From NCBI GenBank assembly GCA_903907305.1, contig CAIVNT010000282.1, forward strand, positions 1-11,550: a stretch of DNA of 11,550 nucleotides, written 5' to 3'. Below, piece after piece: positions 1-5,414 of the stretch. The stretch's first letter is position 1. The number at the start of each line of letters is the position of its first letter. The DNA comes from an uncultured Ignavibacteriota bacterium. Lineage in GTDB: Bacteria > Bacteroidota > Ignavibacteria > UBA10030 > UBA8401. The notes under the pieces are model-generated. The model was not told the DNA's origin. It did not search any database and was given only the letters and a program-made list of their open reading frames with translations. Made by a program: the position numbers and the translations under genes.

Positions 1-333
1 AAACCGTAGTGCTGCTTCAATCTCTTTCGGATCATTATGGGAGCTAGAAACGATCAGATGGTAACCGTGTTCTTGAATCGCTTCGTCGGCACCGCGTATC
101 ACTTCAGAGAAGAATTCACCGTGAAGATCCGGAAGCAGCAGACCGATCGCCTCCGTTTTTCTCATGATCAATCCCCTGGCCGCAGGATTGGGAGCATACT
201 TCATCTCTTTTATTATAGAGAGTATCTTCTCCCTGGTCGCCGGCCTCACTTTATCGCTGTCGTTCAAAACGCGCGAGACAGTCGCGATTGAAACTCCGGC
301 TTTTTCAGCCACATCAATGATGCTTGATCTCAT
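1..333 (-). CDS. LacI-family transcriptional regulator, N-terminal part (runs off window)
   Basis: This partial gene reads leftward from an ATG at 333 and is still open at base 1, giving 111 codons. Residues 4-25 form the classic LacI/GalR helix-turn-helix (IIDVAEKAGVSIATVSRVLN). The hinge region follows (YAPNPAARGL, about 50-60), then the start of the periplasmic-binding-protein-like effector domain (EAIGLLLPDL, then FFSEVIRGADEAIQEHGYHL). Members bind DNA as dimers and release it on binding a sugar or other small metabolite. The effector domain is mostly outside the window, so the ligand and target pathway cannot be named. The start is supported because the HTH begins within four residues and no in-frame ATG lies just upstream. 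Two LacI-type palindromes at 342-355 and 402-415 sit in its own 5' region, which suggests autoregulation. Confidence 0.93.
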   Translation of the reverse strand, partial: MRSSIIDVAEKAGVSIATVSRVLNDSDKVRPATREKILSIIKEMKYAPNPAARGLIMRKTEAIGLLLPDLHGEFFSEVIRGADEAIQEHGYHLIVSSSHNDPKEIEAALRF

Positions 334-341
334 AGGGGTTA

Positions 342-355
342 TGAAAACCTTTACA
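342..355. promoter_or_regulatory. Proximal LacI-type operator (imperfect palindrome)
   Basis: The site reads TGAAAACCTTTACA and matches the perfect palindrome at 402-415 at 12 of 14 positions. It lies 8 bp before the repressor start codon, so occupancy would block expression of the repressor itself. The pairing of a perfect and a degenerate copy 60 bp apart centre to centre suggests binding of two dimers. The role is inferred from sequence and position. Confidence 0.5.
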
Positions 356-401
356 TTTTTGATTAAGCAATTACTTCGGTAGTGATTAGTTCTATATCAA
401 T

Positions 402-415
402 TGTAAACGTTTACA
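402..415. promoter_or_regulatory. Distal LacI-type operator (perfect 14-bp palindrome)
   Basis: TGTAAACGTTTACA is a perfect palindrome with the central CG typical of LacI/GalR-family operators. It also fits the general cre-like pattern. It lies 69 bp upstream of the repressor start and 168 bp upstream of the divergent PAP2 gene. It most likely belongs to the adjacent repressor. Control of the PAP2 gene is possible but not shown. Confidence 0.65.
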
Positions 416-530
416 TTTGTGTAATTTTACAACCAAAATAATTGAATGTCAAGGATTATTTTAAGTGCAAAACGTCCTTTCAACGATTCCTCACTGAACA
501 ATGCATATATTTTAGCACGGTGATTGAATT

Positions 531-558
531 TTGAAGAAAATTATTCATCTTCTTTAAT
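531..558 (+). promoter_or_regulatory. Candidate sigma70-type promoter of the PAP2 gene
   Basis: TTGAAG (531-536), a 16-bp spacer, then TTTAAT (553-558) resembles a -35/-10 pair. It would start transcription near 565, about 20 bases before the PAP2 start codon. The region is AT-rich, so chance matches are likely. The rest of 334-583 holds the two operators and no other clear feature. Confidence 0.3.
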
Positions 559-583
559 AAGAACATGGTTTCAATAACGTCAA

Positions 584-1405
584 ATGAATATGAAAATAAC
601 TTCCTTCGCATTTCTACTGTGCGTACTGCTGTCTCAACCACTCCTTTCGCAGGACTCTGCCTCTGTCCATTCACCCTACACCACCGGTTGGACAACCGAT
701 GGTTTCATCTTCGGAGCAGGAGTTGCAGTCGCGTTCATTGCATCAGCGATCGATGACAGCATCCCTCCCCTCAGCACTGCCGAGATAGATGCTTTGGACA
801 AAAATTCTATCAATGGTGTGGATAGATTCACCGCCGGCAACTATTCACGGACACAATCAAAGATCAGCGATGTCCTCGTGGGAGCTTCCATTCTCTCCCC
901 CGTGCTGCTGCTGTTCGATAATTCAATCAGGAAAGATGCCGGCACGATCACCGCGATGTATCTTGAAACTCTTCTCTTCACCACGTTTACCCCCTCAATG
1001 GGAAAAGGAAGTGCAAAACGGATCAGACCTTATGTCTACAGTGCATCAGCGCCGTTATCGTTGAAACAGGGAAATGATTCCCGACGATCATTTTTTTCCG
1101 GACACTCTACAACGGCATTTGCAACTTCTGTATTTTTCGCTACGGTGTATACCGATTATCATCCCAATTCGGAATATAAGACATATGTGTGGGGAGGAGC
1201 ATTGGGATTGGCATCAACAGTAGCAATGCTCCGTGTTACATCCGGCGCCCACTTCATTTCGGATGTTGCGGTTGGTGCAGCGGTCGGCAGCATGATCGGT
1301 TATGTGATTCCATATCTTCATAGGACAATAACAGATAATGTCGCGATCTCGCCTCTGCTGGGACCTGATTATCGAGGGGTACATCTTTCAGTCAGTTTAA
1401 AATAA
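584..1405 (+). CDS. Membrane PAP2-family (type 2 phosphatidic acid) phosphatase
   Basis: This 273-residue protein has an N-terminal hydrophobic export segment (residues about 5-22) and several further hydrophobic stretches (about 42-56, 95-112, 175-190, 202-216, 224-244), so it is probably membrane-bound with its active site facing the periplasm. All three PAP2 signature motifs are visible: K141-x6-R148-P149; S172-G173-H174 (FSGH instead of the usual PSGH); and R217-x5-H223-x3-D227. H174 and H223 are the expected catalytic histidines. The family dephosphorylates lipid phosphates such as phosphatidic acid, undecaprenyl pyrophosphate or phosphatidylglycerol phosphate; the substrate here cannot be told. 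A second in-frame ATG lies at 590 and no strong ribosome binding site decides between the two. It is the only plus-strand gene, transcribed alone and ended by the terminator at 1436-1465. Confidence 0.88.
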   Translation: MNMKITSFAFLLCVLLSQPLLSQDSASVHSPYTTGWTTDGFIFGAGVAVAFIASAIDDSIPPLSTAEIDALDKNSINGVDRFTAGNYSRTQSKISDVLVGASILSPVLLLFDNSIRKDAGTITAMYLETLLFTTFTPSMGKGSAKRIRPYVYSASAPLSLKQGNDSRRSFFSGHSTTAFATSVFFATVYTDYHPNSEYKTYVWGGALGLASTVAMLRVTSGAHFISDVAVGAAVGSMIGYVIPYLHRTITDNVAISPLLGPDYRGVHLSVSLK

Positions 1406-1435
1406 AAATACCCCGTAGGAATCTATGAGGTACAT

Positions 1436-1465
1436 AAAAAAGGCGAACTGAGTTCGCCTTTTTTT
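1436..1465. terminator. Bidirectional rho-independent terminator
   Basis: A perfect 8-bp stem (AGGCGAAC at 1441-1448 with GTTCGCCT at 1452-1459) has a 3-base loop. It is flanked by an A-tract on the left and a T-tract on the right, so it works as a terminator on both strands. It lies between the convergent PAP2 gene (ends 1405) and the lipoprotein gene (ends 1480). Confidence 0.9.
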
Positions 1466-1479
1466 ATTGTGTGAATTTG

Positions 1480-2046
1480 TTACGGGTGATGCGGTCCGCC
1501 GTGACCACCATGTCCGTCATGTCCACCGCGACCACCGGGTCCACCATGCCCGCCGTGTCCACCGGGCACGCCCCGTTGTGGTTTATTCCAATACTTGGTC
1601 AACCATGTTTCGAATGATGTCAACTGAGCTTCCGTAAGGATCGATTTTATGTCCGCAACAAATTGATCACGTGCTACAACAACAAGAGCCTGAGCAGAAT
1701 CTCTTGTGATCGTTTTTGCCATCACCTGGAGGCGGATATCTCCAAGTCTTGTAAATAATGTTGCACCGAATTCTTTAACTGAAACGAACTGTTCATCGGT
1801 CAAAGCAAGATATGCCTTCAGTGAATCAAGCATACGAACATTGCGCAGGGAATCATGCGTGCAGATTCCGGTGTCGGCTGTAACGATCTGAATGGAACCG
1901 GTCGTCAATGTTGTTTTTAGCATCGTCAATTCGCCAAATGTTGCTTCCGTCTGTGTCGCAGACGTGCTGGCCGTATCGACAGGACTGCTTTTATCGCATC
2001 CGACGATCATTAATGCCATCAGCATTGCTGCAAAGGTGATCTTCAT
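1480..2046 (-). CDS. Spy/CpxP/ZraP-like periplasmic lipoprotein with Gly/His-rich tail
   Basis: The 188-residue product starts with a lipoprotein signal peptide. The lipobox MIVGC makes Cys17 the likely lipidated residue, and the next residue (Asp18) would in many Gram-negatives favour retention in the inner membrane. The mostly helical core (about 70-152) carries two LTxxQ motifs (LTDEQ at 82-86, LTEAQ at 137-141), the hallmark of the Spy/CpxP/ZraP family of periplasmic chaperones and stress adaptors. The C-terminus (about 161-188) is almost only Gly, His and Pro with seven histidines, a probable metal-binding tail. AAAGGG about 8 bases before the ATG acts as ribosome binding site. The gene is monocistronic: a terminator lies behind it and a sigma54-like promoter lies about 75 bases ahead. 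Family assignment rests on the motifs and topology. Zinc binding is inference by analogy with ZraP. Confidence 0.72.
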   Translation of the reverse strand: MKITFAAMLMALMIVGCDKSSPVDTASTSATQTEATFGELTMLKTTLTTGSIQIVTADTGICTHDSLRNVRMLDSLKAYLALTDEQFVSVKEFGATLFTRLGDIRLQVMAKTITRDSAQALVVVARDQFVADIKSILTEAQLTSFETWLTKYWNKPQRGVPGGHGGHGGPGGRGGHDGHGGHGGPHHP

Positions 2047-2120
2047 GAGTGGTTCCCTTTAAATGATTGAAAGAATAGTGAGTGTTAAATTGTCGTATTC
2101 AACTTCCATGGTTATTCTTA

Positions 2121-2138
2121 ATCCAATTTGTGTGCCAA
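2121..2138 (-). promoter_or_regulatory. Candidate sigma54 (-24/-12) promoter of the Spy/ZraP-like gene
   Basis: Read on the minus strand the site is TTGGCACACAAATTGGAT. The -24 box TTGGCAC is perfect and TTG of the -12 box is at the right distance. The invariant GC of -12 is GG here, one mismatch. Transcription would begin near 2111, leaving a 5' leader of about 65 bases. A palindrome at 2188-2204 lies about 85 bp upstream of this start, a normal place for an enhancer-binding protein. Confidence 0.5.
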
Positions 2139-2187
2139 CCGATTAGCGCCATTTTTTATCACTTTTGGCTTGTTTTAATTTCGTATC

Positions 2188-2204
2188 CATGCAAATTTTG
2201 CATG
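2188..2204. promoter_or_regulatory. Palindrome, possible activator/enhancer site
   Basis: CATGCAAATTTTGCATG has two perfect 8-base arms around a single central T. It sits alone in the intergenic stretch, is too AT-rich and too short-looped to be a terminator, and is centred about 85 bp upstream of the predicted start of the lipoprotein gene. A dimeric regulator site is the best reading. Which protein binds it is unknown. Confidence 0.5.
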
Positions 2205-2234
2205 TCTTCTGCATTGTTTGCGCTGATACAAAAC

Positions 2235-2262
2235 GAAATCCCGCTTGAATGAGCGGGATTTC
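2235..2262 (-). terminator. Terminator of the hsp20 pair
   Basis: An 11-bp perfect stem (GAAATCCCGCT with AGCGGGATTTC) has a 6-base loop. On the minus strand it is followed by GTTTTG, a short T-run. It lies 47 bases beyond the stop of the downstream hsp20 gene and separates that unit from the regulatory region of the lipoprotein gene. The T-run is weak, so efficiency is uncertain. Confidence 0.7.
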
Positions 2263-2308
2263 ACTGTGATCCATTCATTGATGCCGCGGTAAATTCAAAC
2301 AGAATGCA

Positions 2309-2656
2309 TCAATTGATGCTGATTTTTTTCGGCAAATATTGCTGCTTTTTGGTCAACAGTATCGTCAGAACACCATCGTTATAATTAGCATCAATGGATT
2401 GAAGATCGATATCGTTTGCCAATGAGAATTCGCGCCGGAATTGTCTCGCCGGTTCAGCATTCTCAGTGTCTGTTATGTCGGCAGCTTCTGCCGTAACAAG
2501 CAGTGTATTGTTCTCTATCGCAGCATTGACGTTCTCCTTTACAGCCCCTGGAATATCAAGTGATACAATAAAAGAGCTGGGAGTTTCAAGGATATTCACC
2601 GCTGGTACAACGGTGTGTGTCATTCGTTTCTCATTTGTTTCGGTAGTCATTTTCAT
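2309..2656 (-). CDS. Small heat-shock protein (Hsp20/alpha-crystallin), short form
   Basis: This 115-residue protein is nearly all alpha-crystallin domain (about 17-103). The landmarks are LDIPG (33-37), the GVL signature (95-97) in NDGVLTILL, and the C-terminal I-x-I anchor (ISI, 112-114) that docks into a neighbouring subunit. sHsps are ATP-independent cytoplasmic holdases that keep unfolding proteins soluble. The N-terminal arm is only about 16 residues, shorter than the usual 30-45, which often means smaller oligomers or co-assembly with a partner. ATG at 2656 or the in-frame ATG at 2650 could be the start; GAAAGGAAG just upstream serves either. It follows the longer Hsp20 gene by 19 bp, clearly in one operon with it, and is closed by the hairpin at 2235-2262. 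Confidence 0.93.
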   Translation of the reverse strand: MKMTTETNEKRMTHTVVPAVNILETPSSFIVSLDIPGAVKENVNAAIENNTLLVTAEAADITDTENAEPARQFRREFSLANDIDLQSIDANYNDGVLTILLTKKQQYLPKKISIN

Positions 2657-2675
2657 TCTTCCTTTCGTGATTCAG

Positions 2676-3104
2676 TTATCGGATAGAGATCTGTTTCGGT
2701 TTGGCTTTCTCGTGCTTCGGTAGAATGATGGAAAGAATTCCATTCTCATGTGATGCTGAAACTTTTTCCACATCAACGGAATATGGTAACGTGATCGTTC
2801 GTTCGAATTTTCCATATCTGATCTCATTCCTGATCCATTGTTCATTCTCTTTTTTCTCCGGCTGCTTCCGCTCCCCGGAAATAGTGAGAATATCGTTGTT
2901 CACATTCACGGATACATCCTGCTTAGATAATCCGGGCAGTTCCAACGAAACGTGAAGTTGTTCCCCGCTGTCTTTCACGGACAAACTGCTGAATCTTCCC
3001 GACCGTTCCGATCTGTTCCCAGCGGGAAAAGGAACAAGTGTTGAATTGATTATCGTATCGATCTCATCAAAAATATTTGATACGGGTTGAAAACGTACTA
3101 ACAT
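2676..3104 (-). CDS. Small heat-shock protein (Hsp20/alpha-crystallin), full-length form
   Basis: I place the start at 3104 because AGGAGG (3109-3114 on the opposite strand) lies 4 bases before that ATG. An in-frame ATG at 3152 would add 16 residues with no family resemblance and would sit at the predicted transcription start. The resulting 142 residues are the normal length. They comprise an N-terminal arm (1-42, LVRFQPVSNIFDEIDTIIN), an alpha-crystallin domain (about 43-132) with LELPG (54-58), the NGILSIILP signature (121-129), and a C-terminal ISI anchor (139-141). It acts as a cytoplasmic ATP-independent holdase. It is first gene of a two-gene hsp20 operon. Its upstream region carries a sigma54-like promoter and two inverted repeats; no CIRCE element was seen. 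Confidence 0.95.
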   Translation of the reverse strand: MLVRFQPVSNIFDEIDTIINSTLVPFPAGNRSERSGRFSSLSVKDSGEQLHVSLELPGLSKQDVSVNVNNDILTISGERKQPEKKENEQWIRNEIRYGKFERTITLPYSVDVEKVSASHENGILSIILPKHEKAKPKQISIR

Positions 3105-3108
3105 ATAG

Positions 3109-3114
3109 CCTCCT
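3109..3114 (-). promoter_or_regulatory. Strong ribosome binding site that fixes the hsp20 start
   Basis: AGGAGG on the minus strand lies 4 bases upstream of the ATG at 3104. It is the argument for preferring this start over the one 48 bases upstream. Confidence 0.85.
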
Positions 3115-3156
3115 GAGTTTATGATGTTGTATTTTTTTTGGTGATGCCTCATAGTA

Positions 3157-3174
3157 TTTCAAGAGGCGTGCCAA
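3157..3174 (-). promoter_or_regulatory. Candidate sigma54 (-24/-12) promoter of the hsp20 operon
   Basis: On the minus strand the site reads TTGGCACGCCTCTTGAAA. The -24 element TTGGCACG is a perfect consensus match; the -12 element TTGA has A in place of C in the usual GC. Transcription would start near 3148, about 44 bases before the start codon. The CTTGAA part also resembles the -35 of a heat-shock sigma32 promoter, but I see no matching CCCCAT-like -10 at the right spacing. Confidence 0.55.
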
Positions 3175-3233
3175 TCTCATTATTGCAATAAATGAAAGAT
3201 TTTTGATGGCCCAGAAGATTTTTTGTGAAATGG

Positions 3234-3251
3234 TGTCAGAATTGACTGACA
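3234..3251. promoter_or_regulatory. Inverted repeat TGTCAG-N6-CTGACA, possible enhancer site 1
   Basis: Perfect 6-base arms (3234-3239 and 3246-3251) are centred about 95 bp upstream of the predicted hsp20 transcription start. Spacing and form are typical of upstream activating sequences for sigma54 enhancer-binding proteins. A related repeat lies 43 bp further upstream. Confidence 0.5.
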
Positions 3252-3276
3252 TGATTTCATTCTTTACACACTATAT

Positions 3277-3294
3277 TGTCAGAGGTTTGTGACA
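3277..3294. promoter_or_regulatory. Inverted repeat TGTCA-N8-TGACA, possible enhancer site 2
   Basis: Perfect 5-base arms (3277-3281 and 3290-3294) share the TGTCA core and 18-bp outer width with the repeat at 3234-3251. The two centres are 43 bp apart, close to four helical turns, which would put both sites on the same DNA face. Confidence 0.45.
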
Positions 3295-3304
3295 GAATGT
3301 TTTA

Positions 3305-3352
3305 AAAACACAAATGCCTTTGCATAATTCTCTACAAAGGCATTTGTGTTTT
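3305..3352 (-). terminator. Strong terminator behind trxB
   Basis: A perfect 18-bp stem (3305-3322 with 3335-3352, outer bases AAAACACAAATG / CATTTGTGTTTT) has a 12-base loop. On the minus strand the outer T-run continues to TTTTT. It lies 69 bases after the trxB stop and insulates the hsp20 regulatory region from trxB readthrough. Confidence 0.85.
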
Positions 3353-3372
3353 ATTTTAAAATGATTTGAATT

Positions 3373-3406
3373 ATCCGTTCGAATCAGTCCGATCCGTCTG
3401 ATCTGT
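3373..3406. repeat. Degenerate 9-10 bp periodic repeat
   Basis: Four related hexamers, ATCCGT, ATCAGT, ATCCGT and ATCTGT, start at 3373, 3383, 3392 and 3401, a spacing of 10, 9 and 9 bases. The stretch lies between the trxB stop and its terminator, so it would be in the trxB 3' untranslated RNA. Similar ATCCGT-type degenerate arrays occur dispersed in some environmental genomes. Whether this is one of them needs a whole-genome search. Confidence 0.4.
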
Positions 3407-3420
3407 GTTCCATTGATATT

Positions 3421-4365
3421 CTATTCATGCTCAGCAAGCCACCGCTCGGCATCGATCGCGGCCATACATCCGCTGCCGGCAGCAGTGATTGCCTGTCGGT
3501 AATATTGGTCCGCAACATCACCAGCCGCAAAGACTCCTTCAATATTTGTCTTCGTAGAACCTGCCTGCACTTTTAAATATCCATTCTCATACATGTCAAG
3601 GGTTCCCTTGAATATCTCCGTGTTCGGTTTGTGTCCGATCGCCAGGAATAATCCGTCTGCTTTCACATCTTTCACTTCTCCGGTCTTCAGATTCTTCAAC
3701 CGCAGTCCGGTCATTTTCTTTTTGTCGTTCTCCACAGTACCAAGAACTTCTTCAACAGCCGTATTCCACTCAACTGAGACTTTCGGATTATTCAGCACAC
3801 GGTCCTGCATCACTTTTGAAGCCCGAAACTCTTCACGCCGATGGATGAGTGTCAGTTTAGACGCAAACTTCGTCAGGAAACTTGCCTCTTCCATTGCCGT
3901 GTCGCCGCCGCCAACCACATACACTTCCTGATGACGGAAGAAGAATCCATCGCAGGTTGCACATGCTGAAACACCGTATCCGGAGAACTGTTTCTCGGAT
4001 TCGAGTCCAAGCCACTTTGCCGAAGCACCGGTCGAAACGATCACAGCATCCGATGTGAACAGCTCTTCATCAACCCATACTTTGAATGGACGAGCAGAGA
4101 AATCAATTTTAGAAACGATCTTGAATTGTGATTCGGCGCCGAAACGGACCGCCTGTTTGCGCATCACATCCATCAATTCGGGTCCCTGAATACCATGTTC
4201 AAATCCGGGATAATTCTCCACTTCAGTGGTAATGGTCAATTGTCCGCCGGGCTGAATCCCTTCGAAGATGAGCGGGTTGAGATTTGCTCTGCTGGCATAA
4301 ATTGCCGCAGTGAGTCCGGCAGGACCGGAACCAATGATGATGACTTTTCTATGATTATCTGACAT
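3421..4365 (-). CDS. trxB: Thioredoxin reductase (NADPH)
   Basis: This flavoenzyme passes electrons from NADPH through FAD and a redox disulfide to thioredoxin in the cytoplasm. At 314 residues it has the usual low-Mr bacterial length. Visible parts are the FAD-binding GSGPAG (12-17), the active-site Cys pair C135-A-T-C138 followed by DG, the NADPH-binding GGGDTA (152-157) with HRR (175-177) for the phosphate, and the closing FAD motif AGDV (281-284) followed by RQA (290-292). The HRR motif argues for true NADPH-dependent TrxR rather than a ferredoxin- or NADH-dependent paralog. No thioredoxin gene is in the window. It follows queG on the same strand by 88 bp, a gap that holds a repeat-like hairpin, and has a strong terminator behind it. 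Confidence 0.97.
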   Translation of the reverse strand: MSDNHRKVIIIGSGPAGLTAAIYASRANLNPLIFEGIQPGGQLTITTEVENYPGFEHGIQGPELMDVMRKQAVRFGAESQFKIVSKIDFSARPFKVWVDEELFTSDAVIVSTGASAKWLGLESEKQFSGYGVSACATCDGFFFRHQEVYVVGGGDTAMEEASFLTKFASKLTLIHRREEFRASKVMQDRVLNNPKVSVEWNTAVEEVLGTVENDKKKMTGLRLKNLKTGEVKDVKADGLFLAIGHKPNTEIFKGTLDMYENGYLKVQAGSTKTNIEGVFAAGDVADQYYRQAITAAGSGCMAAIDAERWLAEHE

Positions 4366-4395
4366 GTGAATGCACTCTTTGAGTAAAATATTGAA

Positions 4396-4443
4396 TCACC
4401 CTTCGGCTCGCATGGCGAACAATCCGGTGCTCGCTCAGGGTGA
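4396..4443. repeat. Dispersed-repeat-like hairpin between queG and trxB
   Basis: The arms TCACCCT (4396-4402) and AGGGTGA (4437-4443) are perfect complements, and the flanking parts (TCGGCTCGC / GCTCGCTC) are partly complementary. The 'CCCTGAGC ... GCCGAAGGG' look resembles short repetitive extragenic elements seen in many environmental bacterial genomes. It fills nearly all of the trxB-queG gap and is present in the transcript if the two genes are co-transcribed. Confidence 0.45.
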
Positions 4444-4453
4444 CTGTGATGTT

Positions 4454-5374
4454 TTATAATTTCTTAACAATATTTGCGTTACGAATAATTCCTTCGCGCT
4501 TCGTCCGTTTCATAGGGGAATTTTTGTAGCGGGAGCTGAATTCCTCTTGTGAAATTTCGACCAGATCATCCAGCGAAGGATCGATATTCTTTTCTCTTGC
4601 GATGAACTCTTTATGTTCCGTTTCTTTTTGAAATCTGTTCCAGGGACACACATCCTGACAGATATCGCAGCCGTAGATCCATTGATCGAACTTCTTTCCC
4701 AGAGATTCTGCGATCTCACCGCGATGTTCTATGGTAAGATACGAAATACAGCGGTTACTATCGAGGACATACGGCTGATGAATGGCATCGGTGGGACACG
4801 CATCGATACAAGCAGTACATGTCCCGCAGAAATCCTCTATCGGCGGATCAACATCCAATTCCAGCGTCGTGATGATCTCCCCGAGAAATACCCACGAACC
4901 GTACTCTTTCGTGATCAGGTTCGTGTGCTTCCCTTGCCATCCGATCCCCGCGCGTTCAGCCCATACCTTCTCCATAATCGGGCCGGTATCAACATAATAT
5001 CGTCCCTCTGATTCGGGAGCTATTTGTTTGATGCTTTCAAAGAGCGATTGGATTCTTTTTGTTACGTGAATATGATAATCATCTCCCCATGCATACCGGG
5101 AGATCTTTCCTTCACCGTCGCTCGGATCATGAAGGGTCGGAGTATAATAATTTACGGCAAGACTGATCACCGACTTCGCATCCGGAACGATCAGGCGCGG
5201 GTCGATCCGTTTCTCTACATTCTTTTCCATCCACCGCAAGGAGGCGTGATGACCGCGGTTGAGCCACTCCCTAAGATGTGCCCCTTCAACTGACAATTCC
5301 TCAGCTTTAGCAATTCCGATTTTGTGAATGCCAAGTTCGAGAGCTTTGGATTTGATATGTTCAGAAAGAGTCAT
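4454..5374 (-). CDS. queG: Epoxyqueuosine reductase
   Basis: The product performs the last step of queuosine synthesis in tRNA, reducing epoxyqueuosine to queuosine with cobalamin and two [4Fe-4S] clusters. In 306 residues one sees the N-terminal cobalamin-associated domain, the VDTGP motif with the conserved acid D129, and ferredoxin-like cysteines C183-x2-C186-x2-C189-x3-C193-P. The second cluster set is C209 plus C236-x2-C239-x3-C243-P. The protein ends soon after SPMKRTKREGIIRNANIVKK, lacking the C-terminal HEAT-like extension of the roughly 380-residue E. coli and B. subtilis enzymes. This short form is, to my knowledge, common in Bacteroidota, so it is probably complete. No clear Shine-Dalgarno site precedes the ATG. 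It lies 40 bp behind the Rieske gene. Confidence 0.95.
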   Translation of the reverse strand: MTLSEHIKSKALELGIHKIGIAKAEELSVEGAHLREWLNRGHHASLRWMEKNVEKRIDPRLIVPDAKSVISLAVNYYTPTLHDPSDGEGKISRYAWGDDYHIHVTKRIQSLFESIKQIAPESEGRYYVDTGPIMEKVWAERAGIGWQGKHTNLITKEYGSWVFLGEIITTLELDVDPPIEDFCGTCTACIDACPTDAIHQPYVLDSNRCISYLTIEHRGEIAESLGKKFDQWIYGCDICQDVCPWNRFQKETEHKEFIAREKNIDPSLDDLVEISQEEFSSRYKNSPMKRTKREGIIRNANIVKKL

Positions 5375-5414
5375 GAAGTGAACGACACAATAATTGCAAG
5401 ATCACAAGATTGAA

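Noticed and set aside
1480..1570. Gly/His codon repeats as a CRISPR or minisatellite array
   Set aside because: The repetition follows GGN/CAY codons in frame within an intact gene, and there are no regular repeats with unique spacers.
2235..2262. GAAATCCCGCT hairpin as a copy of the metH-gpmA repeat element
   Set aside because: It shares the GCGGGATT word, but only as a short perfect hairpin placed just behind a stop codon and followed by a T-run on the minus strand. A terminator is the simpler reading.
3105..3152. Sixteen-residue N-terminal extension of the longer Hsp20 (start at 3152)
   Set aside because: No ribosome binding site, no family similarity, and the ATG falls at the predicted transcription start. 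The internal ATG at 3104 has AGGAGG in front.
3105..3304. CIRCE/HrcA heat-shock element upstream of hsp20
   Set aside because: I looked for TTAGCACTC-N9-GAGTGCTAA and found no match. Only the TGTCA-type repeats are present.
4454..5374. QueG as a truncated pseudogene because it is about 70 residues shorter than the E. coli enzyme
   Set aside because: Both complete cysteine sets and the VDTGP motif are present and the end matches the natural end of short QueG forms. Only the optional HEAT-like extension is missing.
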